Positions 1 to 5,262 of a stretch of DNA of 5,438 nt are shown in pieces. Source of the DNA: Deltaproteobacteria bacterium (GTDB lineage: Bacteria; Desulfobacterota; Syntrophia; Syntrophales; UBA2210); contig DSBH01000060.1 of NCBI GenBank assembly GCA_011056825.1, forward strand, positions 1 through 5,438, written 5' to 3'. Each line of letters starts with the position of its first letter. Within the stretch, counting starts at the first letter, position 1. The notes beneath the pieces are model-generated. The model was given only the letters and a program-made list of their open reading frames with translations, was not told the DNA's origin and did no database searches. Both the position numbers and the translations under genes were made by a program.

Positions 1-2
1 CT

Positions 3-110
3 TACGAACGAATAATCCTGGTCATGGACACGCTTCGTTCGGCGGGCGTGCCTGGTGTTATTCTCGAAACGGCCGGTGAAGGCGGCGGCGCTTCGGGGGA
101 GGTTCCATGA
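3..110 (+). CDS. exbD: ExbD/TolR-family biopolymer transport protein, C-terminal fragment (5' end outside window)
   Basis: Only the last 35 codons are present, in the frame starting at base 3 and ending with TGA at 108-110. The residues YERIILVMDTLRSAGVPGV followed by a short Gly-rich tail match the end of the periplasmic domain of ExbD/TolR proteins, where a helix of the type 'vv.vmd.lr.aGv' is followed by a final strand. ExbD forms the inner-membrane proton channel with ExbB and energises TonB. The assignment is strengthened by tonB following directly: the ATG of tonB (107-109) overlaps this stop as ATGA, a typical sign of translational coupling. The membrane anchor and its proton-carrying Asp lie upstream of the window and cannot be checked. 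TolR is the alternative, but a TonB partner favours ExbD. Confidence 0.85.
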   Translation, partial: YERIILVMDTLRSAGVPGVILETAGEGGGASGEVP

Positions 111-874
111 CCGGGAAGGGCACGGCAATAACGGCGGCATCGTTCATTGTCGCCCTGGCCCTGCACGTCATCGTGGCCCTTCTACCGCTTCCCCGGCCCT
201 GTACGACAGGGTTTACGCGTGTTTCTCCGGCCACGAGCCTGGAGATAATATTCGCCGAGAAGAAGACCGCCCCCGAGATCAAAACGGCAGTGGAAGCCGA
301 CCCCGCCCCCGTGACAACCGAAAGCGATTCCCGGAAGCCCGTTCAGGATGAGCCGCCTCTTTTCAACGAACCGGTTGACGGTCTGAAAGCACCTGATGAC
401 GCGGCGCTGCCGCCGGAGCGAAGGGCCGCCGCCTCTGACGATCAAAAGGCCGTCGATCAAAAAGAAGCCGACGGTGATGTAGCCGCGGACGCGGCATTTT
501 CGAACCCCCGGGGACGGAACATGGAACGCGCCTCGCCTGCGGACCGTCCGGTTGATGATCCGGCCGCGCGGGAAATCAACAAGCCCGTTGTGCCGGCGGC
601 GCCCCGTTACCGCGACAATCCGCCGCCGGATTATCCCCGCGCAGCCCGTCGGCGGGGGCATGAAGGGCTGGTGATGCTGTCTGTGAACGTCGGTGTTGAC
701 GGCAAGGCACAGGCGGTGGAAGTAAAAGAGACATCCGGCTTCGATCTTCTCGACCGGGCGGCCCTGCTGGCCGTGCGGGAGTGGCGGTTCGACCCGGCAA
801 CGCGCGGCGGGGCCCCTGTTGAAATGACCGTTGATGTTCCCGTAAGATTTGAACTTCGAGAAGATTCATGGTAG
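107..874 (+). CDS. tonB: TonB family energy-transducing protein
   Basis: A 255-residue protein with classical TonB architecture. Residues about 7-28 form a single N-terminal membrane anchor. His20 lies inside it, the same position as the functionally important His20 of E. coli TonB, although the E. coli Ser16 is Ala here. Residues about 50-165 are a long, Pro/Ala/Asp/Glu-rich periplasmic linker lacking the regular EP/KP repeats of enterobacteria. Residues about 166-250 are the TonB C-terminal domain. It opens with the conserved DYPRAARRRGHEG segment (175-187) and contains VNVGVDGKAQAVEV, a hydrophobic helix (DRAALLAVREWRFDPA) and a final V-P-V-R-F-E-L strand. It should span the periplasm and contact the TonB box of outer-membrane receptors, driven by ExbB/ExbD. 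The start overlaps the exbD stop, with GGGGGAGG at 95-102 as ribosome binding site. Which substrate or receptor it serves cannot be read here. Confidence 0.93.
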   Translation: MTGKGTAITAASFIVALALHVIVALLPLPRPCTTGFTRVSPATSLEIIFAEKKTAPEIKTAVEADPAPVTTESDSRKPVQDEPPLFNEPVDGLKAPDDAALPPERRAAASDDQKAVDQKEADGDVAADAAFSNPRGRNMERASPADRPVDDPAAREINKPVVPAAPRYRDNPPPDYPRAARRRGHEGLVMLSVNVGVDGKAQAVEVKETSGFDLLDRAALLAVREWRFDPATRGGAPVEMTVDVPVRFELREDSW

Positions 875-910
875 CAATGGCACAAAACAACAAGGGAGGG
901 CAAACCCGCA

Positions 911-1501
911 ATGAATCCTGGCGATGCGAGAGAACGCCTGAAGGCGATGGTACTTGAACGATCATTCCGCTATCGGGACGATCCTCCCTTTACGCTGGCG
1001 TCCGGGAGGACCAGCCCCTTTTATTTCAATTGCAAACCGACGACCCTCGATCCCGAGGGGATGAATCTTATCGGCAACGTTCTTTTCGACTTGCTCGAAG
1101 ACAGCCAGGTCACGGCGGCAGGCGGACTCACGCTGGGCGCCGATCCGCTGGCGAACGCCCTGTCGGTCATTTCCTGGCAGCGGGGACGGTCCATTAAATC
1201 CTTCATCGTGCGTAAAGAGGCAAAGGAGCATGGAATGAAAAGCGCGATCGAAGGAAACCTTCAGGCGGGTGAGCGGGTGGTCATTCTCGACGATGTGATC
1301 ACCACCGGAGGATCAACAATACAGGCCGTAGAACGCGCCCGCGAAGAAGGGCTGATGATCGACCGGGTAATCGCGTTTATCGACCGGGAAGAAGGCGGAC
1401 GCGAAGCAATTGAACAATTCGTTCCCTCGGTGCAGGCAGTCTTCACTCGCACCGAGATCATGGAAAATTACGGCGTGAAGAACACCTCCCGGAGACAGTA
1501 A
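911..1501 (+). CDS. pyrE: Orotate phosphoribosyltransferase
   Basis: A 196-residue cytoplasmic enzyme transferring phosphoribosyl from PRPP to orotate to form OMP, the fifth step of de novo UMP synthesis. The type-I phosphoribosyltransferase PRPP motif VVILDDVITTGGS lies at 123-135. The mobile catalytic loop with RKEAKEHG is at 101-108; its Arg101, Lys102, Lys105 and His107 correspond to the E. coli PyrE catalytic loop residues. FTLASGRTSPFYFN at 27-40 is the orotate-side N-terminal motif, with Ala30 where E. coli has Lys26, a substitution common in other bacterial PyrE proteins. LTLGADPLANA at 73-83 is also family-typical. Length is normal for the short bacterial form. An AAGGGAGGG ribosome binding site at 892-900 supports the ATG. 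It lies 36 nt after tonB on the same strand and is probably cotranscribed, which is not a widespread arrangement. No attenuator or PyrR site is visible in the 36-nt gap. Confidence 0.95.
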   Translation: MNPGDARERLKAMVLERSFRYRDDPPFTLASGRTSPFYFNCKPTTLDPEGMNLIGNVLFDLLEDSQVTAAGGLTLGADPLANALSVISWQRGRSIKSFIVRKEAKEHGMKSAIEGNLQAGERVVILDDVITTGGSTIQAVERAREEGLMIDRVIAFIDREEGGREAIEQFVPSVQAVFTRTEIMENYGVKNTSRRQ

Positions 1502-1516
1502 AAACCTGTGATTACA

Positions 1517-1678
1517 TCAAACCGCTTTTTTCGGTTTTCTGCCGCGCGTCTGTTTTTTCAATATGCCGACATTCACGAGGTATTTTTTTAACGGTAAAAT
1601 TTCCTTGTCAATTTCTTCCCGCTGCTTCAAAAGTTCATCATAGCGTTGCTTGGCGACCTCCTGGAATTCCTTGTTCAT
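1517..1678 (-). CDS. Small charged helical protein with basic AT-hook-like tail, function unknown
   Basis: A 53-codon ORF, ATG at 1678-1676 and TGA at 1519-1517. It is supported by a textbook ribosome binding site (AAGGAG at 1688-1693, 9 nt spacing) and a sigma70-like promoter further upstream. Residues about 2-30 (MNKEFQEVAKQRYDELLKQR, then EEIDKEI) form a strongly charged predicted amphipathic helix, probably a coiled coil. LPLKKYLVNVGIL follows, and the protein ends in a basic KKQTRGRKPKKAV. The tail contains RGRKPKK, reminiscent of the minor-groove-binding AT-hook core (RGRP) or of histone-H1-like tails. I do not recognise a named family. Protein-protein interaction through the helix and nucleic-acid binding through the tail are inferences from composition only. 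It converges on pyrE with a 15-nt gap between stops. Gene finders with a length cut-off near 60 codons would miss it. Confidence 0.78.
   Translation of the reverse strand: MNKEFQEVAKQRYDELLKQREEIDKEILPLKKYLVNVGILKKQTRGRKPKKAV
1519..1538 (+). terminator. Weak candidate terminator hairpin after pyrE
   Basis: AAACCG (1519-1524) and CGGTTT (1532-1537) form a perfect 6-bp stem around a T-rich 7-nt loop, followed by only one further T before TCTGCCG. The hairpin begins 18 nt after the pyrE stop, where a terminator would be expected, but it is short and lacks a proper U-tract. It also coincides with the 3' codons of the convergent small gene, so it may be fortuitous. Confidence 0.3.
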
Positions 1679-1714
1679 AGTTCGTTTCTCCTTTTGTGTG
1701 AAAAATTTTTAATA

Positions 1715-1736
1715 TTTTCATGCTCATACATGAAAA
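1715..1736. promoter_or_regulatory. Perfect 22-bp palindrome centred on the -10 box (candidate operator)
   Basis: TTTTCATG (1715-1722) and CATGAAAA (1729-1736) are exact inverted repeats separated by the six bases CTCATA. On the minus strand those six bases are the TATGAG -10 hexamer of the small gene's promoter. This placement is what a repressor operator would look like. The palindrome could instead form an RNA hairpin near the transcript's 5' end, though most of it lies upstream of the predicted start. No binding protein can be assigned from sequence. Confidence 0.42.
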
Positions 1737-1752
1737 CCCGTTTTTTTGTCAA
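1723..1752 (-). promoter_or_regulatory. Sigma70-like promoter for the small 53-codon gene
   Basis: Read on the minus strand, a perfect TTGACA -35 box (1752-1747) is followed after 18 nt by TATGAG (1728-1723), which matches four of six positions of the -10 consensus. The predicted transcript would start near 1716, leaving a leader of about 37 nt that contains the AAGGAG ribosome binding site. The -10 match and the long spacer suggest a moderate promoter that may need or tolerate a regulator. Confidence 0.5.
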
Positions 1753-1761
1753 TAGAATGGA

Positions 1762-1780
1762 GTTAAAAAATATTTTTAAC
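1762..1780. repeat. AT-rich 19-bp palindrome upstream of the small gene's promoter
   Basis: GTTAAAAA (1762-1769) and TTTTTAAC (1773-1780) are exact inverted repeats around ATA. The element lies about 10 bp upstream of the -35 box of the leftward promoter, where an UP element or activator/repressor site would sit. AT-rich palindromes arise easily by chance in such sequence, so function is uncertain. Confidence 0.35.
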
Positions 1781-2044
1781 GATGATAATTATAAGGTTTC
1801 TGATTATGGTACGAGAGCGGGTGGTGCCGTGACGTACGGCAGTCGATGTAACGCGGGGGGGGGGTGGGTGATTATAAACCGGGTCGTAAGCGTAATTTCC
1901 CGTCGACAAGGAACTGCGGTCAAGACGTTTTTGTCACCAGTGATCCAGCCTCGATTAGGAAGCGTCTAATGCTCAAAAAATAAAGCATAGGAAGGTGTTT
2001 TGAACGGGATAAAACAGCAATTTTTGTGGTTCCGTTTCACACAA
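1781..2044. other. Intergenic stretch with no convincing gene
   Basis: Between the small gene's upstream palindromes and the terminator of the flavoprotein gene I find no coding region with a ribosome binding site and family-like sequence on either strand. The only longer open frame (about 107 codons, rightward from 1646) has low-complexity, family-less translation and runs antisense through the small gene's start region. Minor structures are GCCGT-GACGT-ACGGC (1826-1840), ATTAG...CTAAT (1954-1970) and a run of ten G. An AGGAAGG-like sequence near 1990 precedes a TTG frame that runs through the terminator hairpin, so I do not call it. The stretch could be a decayed gene or contain a small RNA. 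Confidence 0.5.
1855..1864 (+). repeat. Homopolymer run of ten G
   Basis: Ten consecutive G (1855-1864) are followed by TGGGTG. It stands out in a window otherwise free of long homopolymers of this base. Such tracts are prone to slippage in replication and to length error in sequencing. It is outside any gene I can support, so no phase-variable reading frame is evident. Confidence 0.9.
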
Positions 2045-2073
2045 AAAAACCGGGGGTTTGACCCCCGGTTTTT
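2045..2073 (-). terminator. Strong rho-independent terminator of the flavoprotein gene, possibly bidirectional
   Basis: Arms 2045-2057 and 2061-2073 are perfectly complementary (13 bp, core CCGGGGGT/ACCCCCGG) around a TTG loop. Read leftward, the GC-rich stem is followed by a run of seven T, a canonical intrinsic terminator starting 29 nt after the stop of the flavoprotein gene at 2102. Read rightward it is followed by five T, so it could also stop rightward readthrough. It separates the flavoprotein transcript from the small gene. Confidence 0.92.
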
Positions 2074-2101
2074 ATTGATTTGCTGAATCAGGAATTGGTT
2101 T

Positions 2102-3217
2102 TTAACCGAGATATTTCCTGGGAAGTTCAGCGAGGACCTCTTCGGTTTCTTTCATGATCTTCGCTATTACATCCGCGACCTTGGGCATGTCGCTGATCCG
2201 CTGGGCGACCTCGCCACCGGCCATCATGGCCTTTTCCTTATCGCCTTCGTACGTGGCCTTGATCGACTCGTTTTCATAATCGATCAGGGACATGTCTTCC
2301 ATGGTTTCGTAGCTGTCGGGCGTGCCAAGAAACACGCCGGGTGATTTCTTGAGGGTGTTTACGGCATGTTCTTCACTGCGGGCGTTCCTTAACCAGCGGG
2401 CCGGACCGACATAACCGCGGGCTATAACAGTGCCCCGGTCGCCCGCGTCCACGACGGCCTGTTTCCAGATCGGGTGAAAATCACTTTCCTGGGTTGAGAG
2501 GAAGCGCGTTCCCATCAGTACGCCATCGCATCCCAGCGCGAAAGCAGCCGCCATGCTCTTCCCGTCGGCGATGCCGCCACCGCCGACTACCAGCGTCTTT
2601 TCGTCGGCGACCGCCTCGACGACTGCCGGAAAAAGCACCATGGAATGAAGAGGTTCCCAGTGCGTGTGGAAGCCGCCTTCGTGGCCAGAGGCGACGATCA
2701 CGTCGGCGCCCGCTTTCTTGGCGCGCTGTGCGGCCCTGACGGAGGGAACAATATGAACCCAGATGAACCCGGCTCCCTTGATCATATCTCCCCATCCCAT
2801 CGGATCGCCGGCGGAGGTGTACATCACCTTGAGGGTCTTTTCCATTTCGGGGTTTTCTTTCCGTGCCTGGATGGCGGATTCAATCATAATCTTTGAATAT
2901 TCCCTGAGTTCCGCCGATACCATAACGTTCGGGCCGAAGACGCCTCCTTTGTCCTTGACCAGACGGTGCGTGCGTTTGAGAACCTTCCCCAGCGCCGTTC
3001 CCATGTCGTCATCCCGGTCCGCCTCGCCGCTGTCCACAAAGGCGTTGTATACCCAGGGCTGGTCGTGCTTGTTGAAGAGACCGCTGGTGGAAAGCAACCC
3101 GAGGACACCCGCGTTGGCAGTCGCGACACAGAGGTTGTTGTTGCTGAAAGGGCCCATACCGGCCTGCATGATAGGATACTTGATGCCGATCAGGTCACAC
3201 AATCTCGATTTAATCAT
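2102..3217 (-). CDS. FMN-dependent nitronate monooxygenase / enoyl-reductase (2-nitropropane dioxygenase) family protein
   Basis: A 371-residue TIM-barrel flavoprotein of the 2-nitropropane dioxygenase/nitronate monooxygenase superfamily, which also contains the FabK enoyl-ACP reductases. Visible landmarks are YPIMQAGMG at 14-22 (first strand, FMN site); the catalytic-loop region ASGHEGGFH at 176-184, where classical members have GxEAGGH; VVGGGGIADG at 210-219 and VLMGTRF at 233-239 (FMN phosphate binding); and a C-terminal AGGEVAQRISDMPKVADVI helix. It is longer than FabK because of insertions around residues 46-75 and 240-320. It should bind FMN in the cytoplasm, but the substrate is not clear: nitronate oxidation needs O2, and such proteins in anaerobes are often annotated by family alone, so an acyl-thioester or other reductase is possible. 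An AGGAGG site at 3224-3229 (6 nt spacing) fixes the ATG. It lies downstream of nfi and ribF on the same strand after a 181-nt gap. Confidence 0.9.
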   Translation of the reverse strand: MIKSRLCDLIGIKYPIMQAGMGPFSNNNLCVATANAGVLGLLSTSGLFNKHDQPWVYNAFVDSGEADRDDDMGTALGKVLKRTHRLVKDKGGVFGPNVMVSAELREYSKIMIESAIQARKENPEMEKTLKVMYTSAGDPMGWGDMIKGAGFIWVHIVPSVRAAQRAKKAGADVIVASGHEGGFHTHWEPLHSMVLFPAVVEAVADEKTLVVGGGGIADGKSMAAAFALGCDGVLMGTRFLSTQESDFHPIWKQAVVDAGDRGTVIARGYVGPARWLRNARSEEHAVNTLKKSPGVFLGTPDSYETMEDMSLIDYENESIKATYEGDKEKAMMAGGEVAQRISDMPKVADVIAKIMKETEEVLAELPRKYLG

Positions 3218-3314
3218 ACTTCTCCTCCTGTTTAAATTATTATAATGGTGCTGCTATATTGATCTGGATTCCATGGTATGTCGTACAGCCTGAACTCCGG
3301 AATATAACAGGACC

Positions 3315-3340
3315 GGCGGAATTTCCCCGTTATTCCTGCC
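3315..3340 (-). other. Hairpin in the predicted leader of the flavoprotein gene
   Basis: GGC+GGAAT (3315-3322) pairs with ATTCC+GCC (3332-3340), giving 8 bp with one bulged base and a 9-nt loop. It lies within the first ~45 nt of the predicted long leader and has no following U-tract, so it is not a terminator. It may be a stabilising 5' structure or coincidental. It does not match a riboswitch I know, and I looked for the FMN type because of ribF nearby. Confidence 0.28.
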
Positions 3341-3365
3341 GACTCTTTGCATAAACACCGGGGCC

Positions 3366-3393
3366 ACTATAACGTACCGTCGTTTGTTGTCAA
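3366..3393 (-). promoter_or_regulatory. Predicted sigma70 promoter of the flavoprotein gene
   Basis: On the minus strand a perfect TTGACA (3393-3388), 16 nt of spacer, and TATAGT (3371-3366, five of six matches) lie just after the nfi stop codon. A start near 3359 would give a leader of about 140 nt. The -35 box is embedded in small palindromes (GTTG-T-CAAC at 3386-3394; TCGTT/AACGA at 3380-3396). This suggests the flavoprotein gene can be expressed independently of ribF-nfi. Confidence 0.52.
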
Positions 3394-3398
3394 CGATT

Positions 3399-4136
3399 TT
3401 ATTCGTCGTTACGGCCTGGAGAAAAACGTCCCCGGCTTTCACGTTCATCTGTCTTGACCGTGGCGATTCTCAGGCGGTTTACGGCAAGGTGCGCCTGTCG
3501 CGTCGGCTCGGGAAGACGGTACCTGACGGAACAGGACAGGACGATTCGCCGCGCTGTATCCACCGAGACCTTATGCCCGGGCGATACATAAACAGGATTG
3601 ACGTTACGTTTTGTCCGCACGACCGTTCCGATAACGGTTCCTTCATATTCAAGCTTTGACCAGGCGCCCCTTTCGACGGCCACATCGGTATGCTCGCCCA
3701 CCAGGCGGGTTTTGGCGCAGCCGATCGACGGTACGTCGAGTATGAGACCGAGATGGGCGGCAAGGCCGAAGCCGCGGGGATGGGCGACGCCCTGCCCGTC
3801 GAAAATGGCGACGTCCGGTTTCATTGTGAGCTTTCGAAAGGCTTCCAGCAGCACCGGCCCTTCCCGGAACGTCAAGAGGCCGGGAATGTAGGGAAAGTCG
3901 GTGGGTGCGACGTAGGATACCTCCTCGAGGACGTCAAGGTCGGGATAGCTTAATACCACGACAGCCGCGAAGAGACGGTTGTCTCCCCGCTGGCAGGACA
4001 CGTCGGCGCCGGCCACAAGTTCGATTGTGCCGGGCAGGTCTTCATCCTGAAGAATGACCCGGCCCGCCAGGTCTCTCTGAATGCCCGCCGCCGTCGAGTA
4101 ATCCACGTGCCACTCATGCAATTGTTTCAGGTTCAT
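3399..4136 (-). CDS. nfi: Endonuclease V (deoxyinosine 3' endonuclease)
   Basis: A 245-residue DNA repair nuclease that cuts the second phosphodiester bond 3' of deoxyinosine and some other lesions. By recalled alignment to Thermotoga maritima EndoV the metal-binding and catalytic residues are all present: Asp45 (VAGADVS), Glu92 (LLTFREGP), Asp113 with His119 (FDGQGVAHPRGFG) and Lys142 (IGCAKTRLVG). The strand-separating wedge PYIP is at 82-85 with its Tyr83. VSPGHKVSVDTARR (184-197) and RLPEPTRQAH (207-216) are the usual C-terminal motifs. It ends with about 18 extra charged residues (from roughly TVKTDERESRGR) beyond the usual 223-225-residue length. The N-terminal MNLKQLHEWH aligns with the Thermotoga start, supporting this ATG, yet no Shine-Dalgarno sequence precedes it. 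It follows ribF by 45 nt on the same strand, so translation by coupling to ribF is likely. Confidence 0.95.
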   Translation of the reverse strand: MNLKQLHEWHVDYSTAAGIQRDLAGRVILQDEDLPGTIELVAGADVSCQRGDNRLFAAVVVLSYPDLDVLEEVSYVAPTDFPYIPGLLTFREGPVLLEAFRKLTMKPDVAIFDGQGVAHPRGFGLAAHLGLILDVPSIGCAKTRLVGEHTDVAVERGAWSKLEYEGTVIGTVVRTKRNVNPVYVSPGHKVSVDTARRIVLSCSVRYRLPEPTRQAHLAVNRLRIATVKTDERESRGRFSPGRNDE

Positions 4137-4181
4137 ACGATCGGGAGTTGTTGTTGAAAGTGAACACGAAGCGGTCAGCCG

Positions 4182-5120
4182 TTACGAGGTCGGCTCCCGC
4201 GCCAGGATTTCTTTGCCCCGGGCGATGTCCTTTCTGATCTGCCCCGCCAGTTCTTGAGGACCGGGAAATTTCATTTCGTCCCTTAAACGTTCGACAAAGA
4301 GAATGGTCACGTCTTTTCCGTAAATATCGCCCTGGAAATCAAAGAGATGACCCTCGATCGAGAGCTCGTTGTTGCCGAACGTCGGGTTGAAACCGATATT
4401 GAGTACTCCCTCGTAGCGTTTGCCGTCAATAACAACGTAGACAACATAGACGCCGACGTGGGGAATGACCTTTTCAGACTCGATGTTGGCCGTGGGAAAT
4501 CCCATCCCGGTGCCCCGGCGGAACCCCTTCACCACGGTACCGTTGACATCGTAATATCGATCCAGCATTCGGGACACGAGCCGCACGTCACCGTCGAGGA
4601 TGGACAACCGTATGTTAGTGCTGCTCACGACCTTGTCGCCGACGGTGACGGGACCTATCTGTGCCACGGTGAAACCGAGCCGTTCGCCCTGTTTTTTGAG
4701 AAAGGTGGCGTTGCCCCGTCGTCCTTTGCCGAAGGTGTAGTCGTAGCCGATGAACAATGATTGTATGCGCAGACGTTTCCAGAGGATTTCGTCGACGAAA
4801 CTCTCGGCGGTTGTTTCAGCGAAATCGGGCGTGAAGTTGATGACGATGACGGCGTCTATACCGCAGGCTTCAATAAGCGCGATTTTTTCCTCGAGCGGCG
4901 TCAGAAGAAAAAAAGGTCTTCGTTCGGGGTGAATAATTTTCTTGGGATGAGGATCGAACGTGATGACCACTGACGCGGCACCCGCCCGTCGTGCCGCGCC
5001 GGTAACGCTCTCGAATATCCGCCGGTGTCCCAGGTGAACACCGTCGAAGTTGCCGATGGTTACCATTGATTGCCGAAGTTCCGGCGGAATATCGTCGATT
5101 GATTTGACTACGAGCATCAT
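4182..5120 (-). CDS. ribF: Bifunctional riboflavin kinase / FAD synthetase
   Basis: A cytoplasmic enzyme that phosphorylates riboflavin to FMN and adenylylates FMN to FAD. Residues are counted from an upstream in-frame ATG at 5174. The N-terminal nucleotidyltransferase domain shows GNFDGVHLGH (41-50), TFDPHP (72-77), FIGYDYTFGKGRRGN (141-155) and SSTNIR (184-189). The C-terminal kinase domain shows GFRRGTGMGFPTANI (217-231) with the Thr-Ala-Asn nucleotide/Mg site, GVLNIGFNPTFG (256-267) and the catalytic Glu274 in SIEGHLFDF. I prefer the Met at 5120 (312 residues): family members begin close to the 'DIPPEL' strand, while the 18 residues before it look non-homologous. Neither start has a recognisable Shine-Dalgarno sequence, and a second Met follows immediately at 5117. 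It heads the leftward ribF-nfi pair and is divergent from tRNA-Leu. Confidence 0.95.
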   Translation of the reverse strand: MMLVVKSIDDIPPELRQSMVTIGNFDGVHLGHRRIFESVTGAARRAGAASVVITFDPHPKKIIHPERRPFFLLTPLEEKIALIEACGIDAVIVINFTPDFAETTAESFVDEILWKRLRIQSLFIGYDYTFGKGRRGNATFLKKQGERLGFTVAQIGPVTVGDKVVSSTNIRLSILDGDVRLVSRMLDRYYDVNGTVVKGFRRGTGMGFPTANIESEKVIPHVGVYVVYVVIDGKRYEGVLNIGFNPTFGNNELSIEGHLFDFQGDIYGKDVTILFVERLRDEMKFPGPQELAGQIRKDIARGKEILAREPTS

Positions 5121-5208
5121 GAAATCCGAAGGAAGCCGCGCAGCTACCCATTCAGTTGATAAGGCAGGAACCATACCACGTATGGACGGATACGCAAGTA
5201 TAATTTAC

Positions 5209-5236
5209 TTGACAAGGCCCGATCCTTACGTATAAG
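5209..5236 (+). promoter_or_regulatory. Sigma70 promoter of tRNA-Leu
   Basis: A perfect TTGACA (5209-5214), 16-nt spacer and TATAAG (5231-5236, five of six matches) precede the tRNA by 26 nt, predicting a start near 5243 and a 5' leader of about 20 nt for RNase P removal. It lies in the 5175-5262 divergent region shared with ribF. Confidence 0.8.
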
Positions 5237-5262
5237 TATCCCTCAGTTTTCGAATCGCCCGT

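Noticed and set aside
107..661. Long open frames antisense to or out of frame with tonB, and similar ones opposite pyrE, nfi, ribF and the flavoprotein gene
   Set aside because: They are shadows expected in GC-rich coding DNA: Arg/Pro/Ser-rich translations without start signals, each opposite or overlapping a confidently identified gene.
1646..1969. Rightward 107-codon open frame through the large intergenic gap
   Set aside because: No ribosome binding site, low-complexity translation with no family resemblance, and it runs antisense over the well-supported start of the small leftward gene.
1990..2088. Possible TTG-started small frame after an AGGAAGG sequence
   Set aside because: It reads straight through the strong terminator hairpin and ends shortly after it; the start codon is rare and the translation is featureless.
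3239..3244. Perfect TATAAT on the minus strand close to the flavoprotein start
   Set aside because: No -35 box at usual distance, and a start from it would leave about a dozen bases before the ATG; the TTGACA/TATAGT pair upstream is better.
3254..3448. Leftward 64-codon open frame overlapping the end of nfi and the following gap
   Set aside because: Only a weak purine stretch precedes its ATG, it overlaps the nfi C-terminus in another frame and covers the predicted flavoprotein promoter; no recognisable domain.
5121..5174. 18-residue N-terminal extension of RibF from the ATG at 5174
   Set aside because: The extension has no likeness to RibF N-termini and no ribosome binding site; the Met at 5120 gives the usual family length. 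The longer form cannot be strictly excluded.
5197..5225. Leftward promoter for ribF with TATACT at 5197-5202
   Set aside because: The -10 match is good, but no acceptable -35 hexamer occurs 16-18 nt upstream; a TTGTCA further on pairs only with a poor TATCCG. A ribF promoter must lie here, but its position cannot be fixed.
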